Shown in pieces: positions 16,581-22,833 of a stretch of 29,547 nt of DNA (its first letter is position 1; each line of letters begins with the position of its first letter). The position numbers and the translations under genes are program-made. Location: the NCBI GenBank assembly GCA_043802925.1, contig JAZDKP010000168.1:1-29547 (forward strand). The letters run 5' to 3'. The notes beneath the pieces are model-generated. The model had not been told where the DNA came from, did not search any database, and saw nothing but the letters and a program-made list of their open reading frames with translations. Origin of the DNA: JAZDKP01 sp043802925 (GTDB lineage: Bacteria > Fibrobacterota > OXYB2-FULL-49-7 > JAEUSG01).

Positions 16581-18047
16581 TCAGTTATTCCTGGTATAAG
16601 CACCCATCTCACCCGGCCCCTCGACTCCGCTCGGGGACCGGGTGAAAGAAGAGTGCCTTTCATTTATATCATCTTTTCGCGCTCCCCGAGCGGAGTCGAG
16701 GGAAGCGCGAGGAGACTGCGTTATCCCCTCATATTTCCCCTCAAAAAACTTCTGCCACTCCGCCAGTATCCGGTTTCTTGCCACCGGGTCTTTCCACACG
16801 TTCTTCGCCAGACTGTCGGCCTGCGCTTCCGTGACCGGCATTCGCACCCAGTCCGGGTGGCCCGGTGCCTTTTGCCAGGCCGCCTTGAGCAGGCCGGTGC
16901 GGTCGATGAGCCCGTTCCCGGCCAGGTCGTTTACAATGAGCCAGCGGCCCGACGCCTTGTCCATGTCAAAAGCCCGCATGCCCTTGGCCTCAAAAGGATT
17001 CGTTCGCACATTGGATAGGTTCCTGTAATTCGCATAGATATCCGGGCACACCGGCATGCGGTTCAATTCCTGCCGGACCGGGCCGCCTTCCGTCCCTTTC
17101 CGGACATACAGGAGCTTCTGCCCCTTTTCCGAAAGCGTGAACTCAACAAAACGCAGCGCGGTCTCCGCATGGGGCGCGCCTTTGAGTACAGCCATGGCGT
17201 CCCCGCTGATGACCGTGAGGTTTTCGGGCAAAAGCACCCCTACCTTGTCCTCCCCTGCTTCCGCGACCTGGGCCCATCCATAAAAATCAACGGCCAGCCC
17301 AAAGGCGAGGTCGCCCTTGGCCGTCATGCGCGGCACATCACTCGCGGACTTGGAAAAAGCCCGGGTATTGGCGGAAAGCCCGGTGAGGATGCGCCACCCT
17401 TCGTCCCAGCCATAGGCCTGAAGGATGAGTTCGAACATCATGTGCATGGTGCCGCTGCTGCGCGGGTCCGCGGCGCCCACCCACGAAAAGAAAGCGGGGT
17501 CCGCAAGGTCCTTCCATTCGCGCGGCGCGCGGAATCCCATTTTCGCGCACACCCATTTATTGTACACAATGCCGAAACCGGAAAGCACGGGGCTGAACCA
17601 GTATCCTTCCCGGTCGTATATTTCGATACCGGACAACTGCTGCGGAATGGCGTTCAGAATGGATGAGTCAGGATAGACCGGCTGGAGCAAACCTCTTTTC
17701 TTCAAATCAAGATACGGGTCCGTGCCACCGCCAAAGAAGAGGTCGATGCCGATGCCTTCCGGGCTGCGCTTGAATTCCGAAAGGATGTACCGCATGCAGT
17801 CACTGCCGCCGCCGCCCGGGTCGAGGTATTCCACGGCCACAGTGCGGCCGGTGCGCGTTTTGTACCAGGCCGAAAAGGCGCCTCGGAACTCATTGCGGAG
17901 ACCATCCCAGTGCGGGGTGATGATGACGAGCCGGTCATCGGAGAGCGCGGTGGATGCGCCACGGCCCGGGAGCGGAATAAACCATGAAAGGATGGAAACG
18001 GCTATCAGTGCAGCAAGAAAAACGAAGATGCCCCGGATGCCCTTCAT
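16581..18047 (-). CDS. ABC importer substrate-binding protein (extracellular solute-binding family 1)
   Basis: The 488-residue product has an N-terminal signal or anchor (GIFVFLAALIAVSILSWFIPL), so it acts in the periplasm or on the membrane. The body resembles iron-type family 1 binding proteins. It shows DLFFGGGTDPYLDLKKRGLL, LSGFGIVYNKWVCAKMG, a domain with AADPRSSGTMHMMFELIL, GDLAFGLAVDFYGWAQVAE and ISGDAMAVLKGAPH. Substrate is uncertain: ferric iron is most likely from the permease and ATPase types, but an organophosphonate is possible. The last ~43 residues after FFEGKYEGITQ are encoded by two REP-like palindromes and their spacer. They are probably not part of the ancestral protein. 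The ATG overlaps the stop of a short upstream ORF. Confidence 0.9.
   Translation of the reverse strand: MKGIRGIFVFLAALIAVSILSWFIPLPGRGASTALSDDRLVIITPHWDGLRNEFRGAFSAWYKTRTGRTVAVEYLDPGGGGSDCMRYILSEFKRSPEGIGIDLFFGGGTDPYLDLKKRGLLQPVYPDSSILNAIPQQLSGIEIYDREGYWFSPVLSGFGIVYNKWVCAKMGFRAPREWKDLADPAFFSWVGAADPRSSGTMHMMFELILQAYGWDEGWRILTGLSANTRAFSKSASDVPRMTAKGDLAFGLAVDFYGWAQVAEAGEDKVGVLLPENLTVISGDAMAVLKGAPHAETALRFVEFTLSEKGQKLLYVRKGTEGGPVRQELNRMPVCPDIYANYRNLSNVRTNPFEAKGMRAFDMDKASGRWLIVNDLAGNGLIDRTGLLKAAWQKAPGHPDWVRMPVTEAQADSLAKNVWKDPVARNRILAEWQKFFEGKYEGITQSPRASLDSARGARKDDINERHSSFTRSPSGVEGPGEMGAYTRNN
16608..16645. repeat. REP-like palindrome copy 1 (inside the end of the binding-protein gene)
   Basis: The core CCCCGAGCGGAGTCGAGGGG (minus strand) has TCACCCGG/CCGGGTGA arms. 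The arm sequence differs from the other copies but still base-pairs, a hallmark of selection for a hairpin. It is read in frame as RSPSGVEGPGEMG at the end of the binding-protein gene. Confidence 0.85.
16673..16713. repeat. REP-like palindrome copy 2 (opposite orientation)
   Basis: The core CCCCGAGCGGAGTCGAGGG is on the plus strand, with TCGCGCTC / AAGCGCGA arms. It lies about 30 bases from copy 1 and in inverted orientation, so the two could also pair with each other. It is read in frame as SPRASLDSARGAR in the binding-protein gene. Confidence 0.85.
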
Positions 18048-18106
18048 CCAGAGTCCGTGGTAAATTCGAGGTGGGTCGTGAACGGCGGGCTGATTATCTT
18101 TTGCAT
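18044..18106 (-). CDS. Possible 20-codon leader peptide coupled to the binding-protein gene
   Basis: A short ORF, MQKIISPPFTTHLEFTTDSG, starts at 18106. AAAGGGG lies about 5 bases before its ATG. Its TGA overlaps the ATG of the binding-protein gene as ATGA. The binding-protein gene itself lacks a clear Shine-Dalgarno, so re-initiation from this ORF could control the transporter. The GGGG is also the right arm of CCCC-AAA-GGGG, a small hairpin that could mask the site. No homology is recognised, so it may be only a coincidental ORF. Confidence 0.35.
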   Translation of the reverse strand: MQKIISPPFTTHLEFTTDSG

Positions 18107-18203
18107 GCCTGCCCCTTTGGGGTGTTGTTTCCGGAGACAGGAATAAAATAATTGATTTAGCGGGCGGACGGTAATGGGAAAGGAGAGGCGTTCTCCCGCC
18201 CTT

Positions 18204-18530
18204 TCAGGCCCTGGCGTGTTTTGGATGGAGGCCGGAACGCGAGGTAACATTCAACTTTCCGCCCAAAAGTTCCTTCAGCCGTTCCGTGAGCATTATTTTC
18301 ATGAAGGACTGGTATGGCACATCGTTTTTATTCGCCTGGTTCTTGATGTCCTGTAAAAGGCTTTTAGGGAGACGAATTGAGATGGTTTCCGTCGATGGCT
18401 TTAAATTGGGAAATACCGCGGGCGGGGCCTTTGACAGGTCAAAATAGTCGGTGACATCGTGCTTCTCCCAGAACGACACCTCGTCCTGTTCGGTTTTGAA
18501 TTCAGGGAGCTTTTTAAGTGTTTTCTTCAT
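18204..18530 (-). CDS. CopG-type (BrnA-like) antitoxin, orphan
   Basis: The 108-residue product carries the PF12441-type 'CopG antitoxin' layout. An acidic N-terminus (FKTEQDEVSFWEKHDVTDY, and DLSKAPPAVFPNLKPS) leads to a ribbon-helix-helix (TETISIRLPKSLLQDIKNQA) and MKIMLTERLKELL. Such proteins bind DNA as dimers and neutralise BrnT-type ribonuclease toxins. No BrnT gene lies upstream or downstream, so it is either an orphan or serves a toxin elsewhere. An AGAGAG element precedes the ATG. The last ~16 residues look like read-through into non-conserved sequence. Confidence 0.8.
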   Translation of the reverse strand: MKKTLKKLPEFKTEQDEVSFWEKHDVTDYFDLSKAPPAVFPNLKPSTETISIRLPKSLLQDIKNQANKNDVPYQSFMKIMLTERLKELLGGKLNVTSRSGLHPKHARA

Positions 18531-18586
18531 AATCTATTCTCTCTTTCCGGGACATGTTCCTGGCTGAGATGAGCGTCATACATCCA

Positions 18587-19144
18587 TCATTTCTTGTTGT
18601 TCAACCGTAATTGAATATCCATAGTTTCCGCTATCATCTGCAACCTGTTTTTAAGCTGTTTGTTTTTCTCCTTAACAGCGAATGAATCATCAAGCTTATC
18701 CATGAATTTACGGGTTTCCTGCAGCTTATCCAATGGCAACAATGCACAGCTGATGCAGAACAAACTCTTTGAACGTCCATCATCATAATTCGCCAGAAAA
18801 TCCATCAGGATGTTCATTCGTATCTTTTGCTGCTCGATAAAACGCCCCATCCCGTTACGTCTTATAAAATCAAGATTCGCGAATACTTTTTTATGGGTTA
18901 CAAATGAATCATAGCCCTTTTTTTCCGCATCAAACCGGGTGCATGGATAGTCTTTGCAGTCCGAACACACTTCAAGTCCCTTCTTAACCACACAGCAAGT
19001 CACAAATCCACAGGATGGGTGTTTCTCCTTAAAACACAATCCGCCTCAGCAACCGGGGCAGACGGAATCACCTTTGGTATGGAATCTTGGGCATAATCCG
19101 CAATCAATTCCACAACAACCGATGGTACTATGTTTTTTCGTCAT
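18587..19144 (-). CDS. DUF3795 cysteine-rich protein with in-frame UGA (selenocysteine candidate or nonsense mutation)
   Basis: From the ATG at 19144 the frame reads MTKKHSTIGCCGIDCGLCP, then ...VCPGC, a TGA at 19048-19046, then GGLCFKEKHPSCGF and on to a normal stop at 18587. The total is 185 codons including the TGA. The part before the TGA has the CGIDCGLCP motif that opens DUF3795 proteins, and the part after has the family's CSDCKDYPCTRF. The TGA therefore lies inside one conserved gene. It directly follows the Cys of CPGC, a place where related proteins are cysteine-rich, so Cys-to-Sec replacement is plausible. A stem-loop follows immediately. The alternative is a pseudogene or a sequencing error (TGC or TGT to TGA). 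DUF3795 function is unknown; metal binding is inferred from the cysteines. Confidence 0.75.
19013..19042 (-). promoter_or_regulatory. Stem-loop directly after the in-frame UGA (candidate bacterial SECIS)
   Basis: On the minus strand, GTGTTT (19037-19032) pairs with AAACAC (19024-19019) around the loop TAAGGAG. Below a small bulge, GGAT (19042-19039) pairs with ATCC (19016-19013). The loop begins about 14 bases after the UGA, slightly shorter than the range usually given for bacterial SECIS elements. Its first two bases lack the expected G, so the match is partial. Confidence 0.3.
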
Positions 19145-19188
19145 ATCTGCCCGGCCTTCCGGCCCCTTTTGTTTTGGGCGCGTGGCAC

Positions 19189-19614
19189 TCACAAGAAACA
19201 CTTAAATTTCAAGAACATCAGCAATGAAATAACAAACAAAGATAATTGCATTATAACAATGAAAGTGGAAGTGCTGAACCCGCGCAAAAAAGCATTCTTT
19301 GGTCTTGCGATTAAGTGTTCAATCAACGGATAAAGACCGAGCTCCCGTTCATACACCTCAATAATCTGTAGCTTTACTTTCTGACAACGGCGATGGTGTA
19401 TGGCGATGATAAGACCGATAAAAGTGGTCAGGACAAGCGCAATGTATGCGAGCGTGAGCCCAAATTCGGTAACCAGGTCTGCTTTATTCAGCCCGACCAC
19501 TCCAAGAATAAAAACTATTGAGTAGTTGGGGATTTTCCACGTTTGGTCGCGAATGTGTAAGGTGTCTTGCCATTGGATCTGAAGGCCCTTGGAAATGGAT
19601 TCCGGAGTAGCCAT
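19189..19614 (-). CDS. Small hypothetical membrane protein
   Basis: The 141-residue product has hydrophobic segments at about 33-45 (IVFILGVVGL), 55-77 (LTLAYIALVLTTFIGLIIAI) and 118-139 (FIVIMQLSLFVISLLMFL). A basic, probably cytoplasmic, linker (HHRRCQKVKLQIIEVYERELGLYPLIEHLIARP) separates the second and third. I do not recognise the family. The gene stands alone between the DUF3795 gene and a transposase remnant. Its layout resembles that of the membrane protein at 20198-20695 (helical hairpin, amphipathic linker, terminal helix), though the two share no obvious sequence. ATG at 19614 follows AGGAGA. The DNA is more AT-rich than the flanks. Confidence 0.72.
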   Translation of the reverse strand: MATPESISKGLQIQWQDTLHIRDQTWKIPNYSIVFILGVVGLNKADLVTEFGLTLAYIALVLTTFIGLIIAIHHRRCQKVKLQIIEVYERELGLYPLIEHLIARPKNAFLRGFSTSTFIVIMQLSLFVISLLMFLKFKCFL

Positions 19615-19652
19615 AAGGTCTCCTTTTCAATAAGTTTTATGCATGTTCAAAT

Positions 19653-20000
19653 TTACTGTAAAATACTGAATAGAATGTCTTTCGCGCGCCATATCTTTTG
19701 GTTCCGGTGCAGACTGGACGAAAGGGCCATGAAAATCACGTGCTCTTCGCAGTATTGGGCAATCTTCCGGGAAGAAATGACGCCACGGGAGTAGGCGAAC
19801 AGAACAATTTTCAGCAAAATAGCCGGATTCCATGCGGGCGCACCCGTGGCATCATTGCTGTAACGCTTCGAAAAGATGGAAAGGTCCAATTCATGGTCGA
19901 TAAGATGATTCAACGTATGCTCGAAGGTGCCAGGAAGTATCTGGTGCGCGTAAGAAATGGGTATGAGTTTGGTCGGTCGGAGCGTATCGGGCCATTTCAC
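19653..20000 (-). pseudogene. Truncated IS1182-family transposase (N-terminal fragment)
   Basis: The 115-residue fragment carries the N-terminal conserved part of IS1182-type transposases. Characteristic stretches are LPGTFEHTLNHLIDHELDLSIF, RYSNDATGAPAWNPAILLKIVL and FAYSRGVISSRKIAQYCEEHVIFMALS. After that the sequence no longer matches the family, and the catalytic DDE region is absent. An intact transposase is roughly four times longer. It is a decayed remnant, presumably inactive. The start at 20000 has AAAAGGAGG just upstream, retained from the parent element. Confidence 0.85.
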
Positions 20001-20080
20001 CTCCTTTTGCTCAACTGGTTAGTTGTCAAAAAAGGATGAGGGCCGTCCCATTTGTCAATCGCGTGCTTTTTCACAGCCTC

Positions 20081-20130
20081 GTTGGGCGCTGTGCTGCCAG
20101 CGTGCCTTTTGACTCTTTCCGGCCAGCGCA
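20081..20130. repeat. Left copy of an inverted repeat pair flanking a membrane-protein gene
   Basis: The plus strand reads GTTGGGCGC, two free bases, TGCTGCCAGCG, a variable spacer, then GGCCAGCGC. The same three blocks in the same order occur on the minus strand at 20822-20780. Together they bracket the membrane-protein gene at 20198-20695. This could be a terminal inverted repeat of a small mobile unit or an integron-cassette boundary (GTTGGGC fits the GTTRRRY core). Confidence 0.5.
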
Positions 20131-20197
20131 GTGCGACAATGTCAAGGAAGGCCGAGGAGCACTCTTTAGGCATGACTTTTTTCATAGATAAATATCA

Positions 20198-20695
20198 CTA
20201 ACAGTCTGCATTGACAATTCCAAGGCATGCAAGAATAAATCCCAAAGCAAGGGAGATTGTGCAAAATATCGGAACAATTTTACCTATGATAAAGTTGACC
20301 TGAAAAAGCCCTCGCCAGCCAAGTGCGTCAGTTTCTTTTTGAATGAATTCAAAGGGGTGTTTAGGTAGTCTGTGGATAATACGAAGGTTCACAATAAGTT
20401 TTGCGTAAATGCGCCAGATCGTCAAGGATACAAGGAATGAAAGAAAAGCGCCTAAAAACAATATGATAATTAGGGTGGTTTGACTTTCAGTACTGGCAGC
20501 AGCGGTAATGAATAGTGAATAAATTACCAAAAGAAAATTAAACCTTTGGCAAAATAGATTTTCAACAAACTCTCGCTCATGACTAAAATTCCAATCATAT
20601 TCTCGGTTTTGAAGGGAGTAGCCTTCTTCAAGGTCTTGAACTGAATAGCAGTGTAAGTTCTTAGCAATCTTGCTTGGCTCTGTTTTTTCGCCCAT
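20198..20695 (-). CDS. Small hypothetical membrane protein
   Basis: The 165-residue product begins with a polar N-terminus (MGEKTEPSKIAKNLHCYSVQDLEEGY...). A helical hairpin follows at about 54-92 (NFLLVIYSLFITAAAS; TTLIIILFLGAFLSFLVSLTIW). Next come an amphipathic linker (RIYAKLIVNLRIIHRLPKHPFEFIQKETDA) and a final helix at about 137-160 (IVPIFCTISLALGFILACLGIV). The family is not recognised. The GGGAAAA before the ATG at 20695 is a weak ribosome site. It is a stand-alone AT-rich gene bracketed by inverted repeats at 20081 and 20822 and lies next to a transposase remnant, so it looks like a cargo gene. Confidence 0.7.
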   Translation of the reverse strand: MGEKTEPSKIAKNLHCYSVQDLEEGYSLQNREYDWNFSHEREFVENLFCQRFNFLLVIYSLFITAAASTESQTTLIIILFLGAFLSFLVSLTIWRIYAKLIVNLRIIHRLPKHPFEFIQKETDALGWRGLFQVNFIIGKIVPIFCTISLALGFILACLGIVNADC

Positions 20696-20779
20696 TTGAT
20701 TTTCCCTTTTTCAATTCATTTCTTTGAATTCATGGCTCTATTGTATTGGCGGCCAGGACGGCCGCCTCTTTTTTTTCGC

Positions 20780-20822
20780 GCTGGCCTTTTTGTCTTTCGC
20801 TGGCAGCATTGCGCCCAACAAC
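20780..20822. repeat. Right copy of the inverted repeat pair
   Basis: Read on the minus strand this is GTTGGGCGC, AA, TGCTGCCAGCG, a spacer, then GGCCAGCGC, matching the plus-strand copy at 20081 block for block. It lies about 85 bases upstream of the membrane-protein ATG. Confidence 0.5.
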
Positions 20823-20858
20823 ACCCAGTACGAAGTATTGCATGTTCTTGTTATGACA

Positions 20859-20912
20859 ATATAGACAAAAGGCGTAGTTCATGCAATCACAGACTGCGCC
20901 TTCTGTCTATAT
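20859..20912. terminator. Long imperfect hairpin downstream of the zinc-ribbon gene
   Basis: ATATAGACAAAAGGCG at 20859-20874 pairs with CGCCTTCTGTCTATAT at 20897-20912 with one mismatch. The pairing continues inward (TAGT/ACTG) around a loop of about 14 bases. It lies 28 bases past the end of the minus-strand zinc-ribbon gene. There is no strong U-tract, so a stability hairpin or a recombination structure is an alternative to a terminator. Confidence 0.45.
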
Positions 20913-20939
20913 TTCTTGTGGATTCTCAATAAACCAGCA

Positions 20940-21164
20940 TCACTTCCCAGCATACCCATTGTCAACAGCTTGTCCGGCCGTAATAGGATTAAACTTCCGT
21001 ATCTTCTCCCAGTAATTTGGATATCTTTCGCGCCATGTTGCATAACAATTCAGGCAATAATAACGATTATTGCCCATCAGCGCCCGCAGAATCAGCTTAA
21101 CGCCCTTATCACGGATTTTGAGGTCGTTTTTTTCTTTGCAATTAGGACATGATCCTATCTTCAT
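20940..21164 (-). CDS. Small zinc-ribbon protein
   Basis: The 74-residue basic protein opens MKIGSCPNCKEKNDLKIRDKG and has a second pair in NNRYYCLNCYATWRERYP. The CPNC...CLNC arrangement is a classic four-cysteine zinc ribbon. Such tiny proteins often bind nucleic acids or act as accessory subunits, but no specific function is recognised. It is the first gene of the AT-richer island when read from the right and is not obviously co-transcribed with the receiver-kinase gene 69 bases upstream. Confidence 0.7.
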   Translation of the reverse strand: MKIGSCPNCKEKNDLKIRDKGVKLILRALMGNNRYYCLNCYATWRERYPNYWEKIRKFNPITAGQAVDNGYAGK

Positions 21165-21233
21165 AATGGATGCTTCAGCAGCTCCTCTTCAGAATTGTAA
21201 AACGCAATAATGGAACCATCGTAGATAGAGAAG

Positions 21234-22376
21234 TTACCCCGGCAGGTCAAACCAGAACGTGCTTCCCTCCCCCGCGTTGCTCAGGACCCCGATTTGCCCC
21301 TCGTGCGCGTCCACGACCAATTTACAAAACGCAAGCCCCAGCCCGGTGGAGGGCAGGTTGTGCGTGTTCCGGAGTTCGGCCTGCACCTCTTTTTCAAACA
21401 TCCGGCCATGGAATTTTGCCGGGATGCCCGGTCCGCAATCCGAAACGCTGACTTTGACACGGTCCCTGAAACGGTCCGCGCGGACACAGACGATGCCTCC
21501 GCGTCGGGTGAATTTGACAGCATTATCGAGCAGATTGAAGATGACACGCCTGACCAGGTCGGTATCGCAGTGTATCTGCAAAGCATCGGAGCCGAACTCC
21601 GTCCGGATATGGCAGCGCTCCTTGAACCCCCCGAGCATTTTGACGGCATCGTGGATGATGGGGACCACGGCATGCGGGCGTTTTTTTATTGAAAGCTGTC
21701 CCTGTTCCAGACGGTTGATGTCCAGGACGGTAATGCTTAACTCCAACAGTTTACGGGCGCTGTCGTATAATTCCTCCACCCTGGGCGAGTGGGGGGAGTC
21801 GGGTTGTAACTCAATTTTAAGGAGCTGGACATTCGCGATCACCCCCTGAACCAGGTTCCGTATGTCATGAACCATCATATGCGTCAGGTTTTCACGCATG
21901 GCTTCGAGCTTTTTGAACTGGTCGCAACAATCCTGGTGCCTATCGGACATCCGTCGCGCCTGGACCGCGTTCCGGATGCGCAACAACAGTTCCTCCTCTT
22001 CCAACGGCCGGGTCAGCAGGTCGTTCGCCCCGGCTTCGATGGCGCGCAAACGCTCCTCACGCGCATCCGCATCCGTCACAACGAGGACCGGTATTGCGCA
22101 TGTCAAGGCCTCCTGCTTGAGCTCGCGGCAGATGTCCGCGCTGTCCAGCCCGGGTGATGCGGCGTCGATAAGAATGAGGTCGGGTTTTAAGGCGATGACC
22201 TGGGGAATGACGTCCTCGGCGTTCTGAAGGGTTTCGACAATACAGCCTTCGGCGGCCAGGGCAAAGCCTTGGGACTGCGGGATGTCGTCGGAGGCCGTGA
22301 CCGCCAGGATGACGGCTTTCAGCAACGTGGGTTGCCCAAGGCCGATCGCGGGGGCATTACAGGTTGCGGATTGCAT
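21234..22376 (-). CDS. Cytoplasmic receiver-histidine kinase hybrid
   Basis: The 380-residue protein lacks membrane helices. An N-terminal receiver domain (about 18-140) has the phospho-acceptor Asp near residue 71 in DLILIDAASPGLDSADICREL. The Thr of VLVVTDADA is present, but the usual Lys before Pro is Arg (LLTRPLEEEELL). A kinase core follows, with the His in MMVHDIRNLVQG near residue 168, the N box FNLLDNAVKFTRRGG, DCGPGIPAKFHGRMFEK and STGLGLAFCKLVVDAHEG. Receiver-kinase proteins of this order relay signals from an upstream kinase. The partner is not visible here. The ATG at 22376 follows AAAGGGG at good spacing. A small conserved gene ends 12 bases upstream, so the two may be co-transcribed. 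Confidence 0.92.
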   Translation of the reverse strand: MQSATCNAPAIGLGQPTLLKAVILAVTASDDIPQSQGFALAAEGCIVETLQNAEDVIPQVIALKPDLILIDAASPGLDSADICRELKQEALTCAIPVLVVTDADAREERLRAIEAGANDLLTRPLEEEELLLRIRNAVQARRMSDRHQDCCDQFKKLEAMRENLTHMMVHDIRNLVQGVIANVQLLKIELQPDSPHSPRVEELYDSARKLLELSITVLDINRLEQGQLSIKKRPHAVVPIIHDAVKMLGGFKERCHIRTEFGSDALQIHCDTDLVRRVIFNLLDNAVKFTRRGGIVCVRADRFRDRVKVSVSDCGPGIPAKFHGRMFEKEVQAELRNTHNLPSTGLGLAFCKLVVDAHEGQIGVLSNAGEGSTFWFDLPG

Positions 22377-22388
22377 ATCTAAACCCCT

Positions 22389-22649
22389 TTATTCTTGTGT
22401 AACAAGCTGCTGGCTGACTTCCATTCGTGTCAAATGGTGGGCATGGAAAAACGCCTCAAACACCCGCTTGAGCCGGTAATCGGTCACAACGACCGGTCCC
22501 AGCGACGCGCCGTCCTTCCACTCTACGTCATCCCCCGGCGCCACGGGTTCATTTTCCAGCAGTTCAAACACGGTGAATTCCCCGTCTTCCGTTTGGACCG
22601 CGACCATGCACGTTGTGCTATTGACCGAGAAAACAGTGCCTTTCATCAT
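22389..22649 (-). CDS. Small conserved beta-rich protein of unknown function
   Basis: The 86-residue product begins MMKGTVFSVNSTTCMVAVQTEDGEFTVFELLENEPVAPGDDVEW. This alternation of beta strands, with a GTV...MVAV...G(E/D)(F/Y)TVFELL pattern, resembles a family of small OB-like conserved hypothetical proteins. No function is known to me. GAGGAAA just precedes the ATG. It lies directly upstream of the receiver-kinase gene and overlaps the possible ORF at 22618-22833 by about 32 bases. Confidence 0.7.
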   Translation of the reverse strand: MMKGTVFSVNSTTCMVAVQTEDGEFTVFELLENEPVAPGDDVEWKDGASLGPVVVTDYRLKRVFEAFFHAHHLTRMEVSQQLVTQE

Positions 22650-22833
22650 TTCCTCCTGTATGGGATATCAGTTTTGGGGCCAAAGAACGTACGCGGATTC
22701 GGGCCAGCAGTTTCCCTTGATGCGGTTGTACTTCCAAGTATAAGGGCTGCAGAGTATCCCTTTCATCGGTTCCGCCTTCAACAACCGGGCAGACAGGGTC
22801 GATTTCCAAGCAAAAATCGCCGTTTCTGTCCAT
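22618..22833 (-). CDS. Possible small hypothetical protein
   Basis: The 71-residue ORF starts MDRNGDFCLEIDPVCPVVEGG. It has an acidic N-terminal half and LLARIRVRSLAP later, and AAGAAGTGA precedes its ATG. It overlaps the next gene's start by about 32 bases, which is tolerable for coupled genes. The composition is protein-like (low in Ser/Pro/Arg runs), but I do not recognise it. It may be a chance ORF. Confidence 0.4.
   Translation of the reverse strand: MDRNGDFCLEIDPVCPVVEGGTDERDTLQPLYLEVQPHQGKLLARIRVRSLAPKLISHTGGNDERHCFLGQ

Noticed and set aside
15618..17018. 466-codon plus-strand ORF
   Set aside because: It is antisense to the ABC ATPase and binding-protein genes, whose motifs are unambiguous, and its composition is biased and domain-free.
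18044..18250. 68-codon minus-strand ORF starting at 18250
   Set aside because: Its first 48 codons have no coding character and overlap the antitoxin gene's end. Only the internal 20-codon ORF with its own ribosome site is kept as a weak candidate.
19130..19333. 67-codon plus-strand ORF
   Set aside because: It is antisense to the end of the small membrane protein gene and to the start of the DUF3795 gene, with no domain.
19997..20185. 62-codon minus-strand ORF between the membrane-protein gene and the transposase remnant
   Set aside because: Most of it is the inverted-repeat block and the attC-like sequence translated by chance. No family is recognised and it overlaps the transposase start region.
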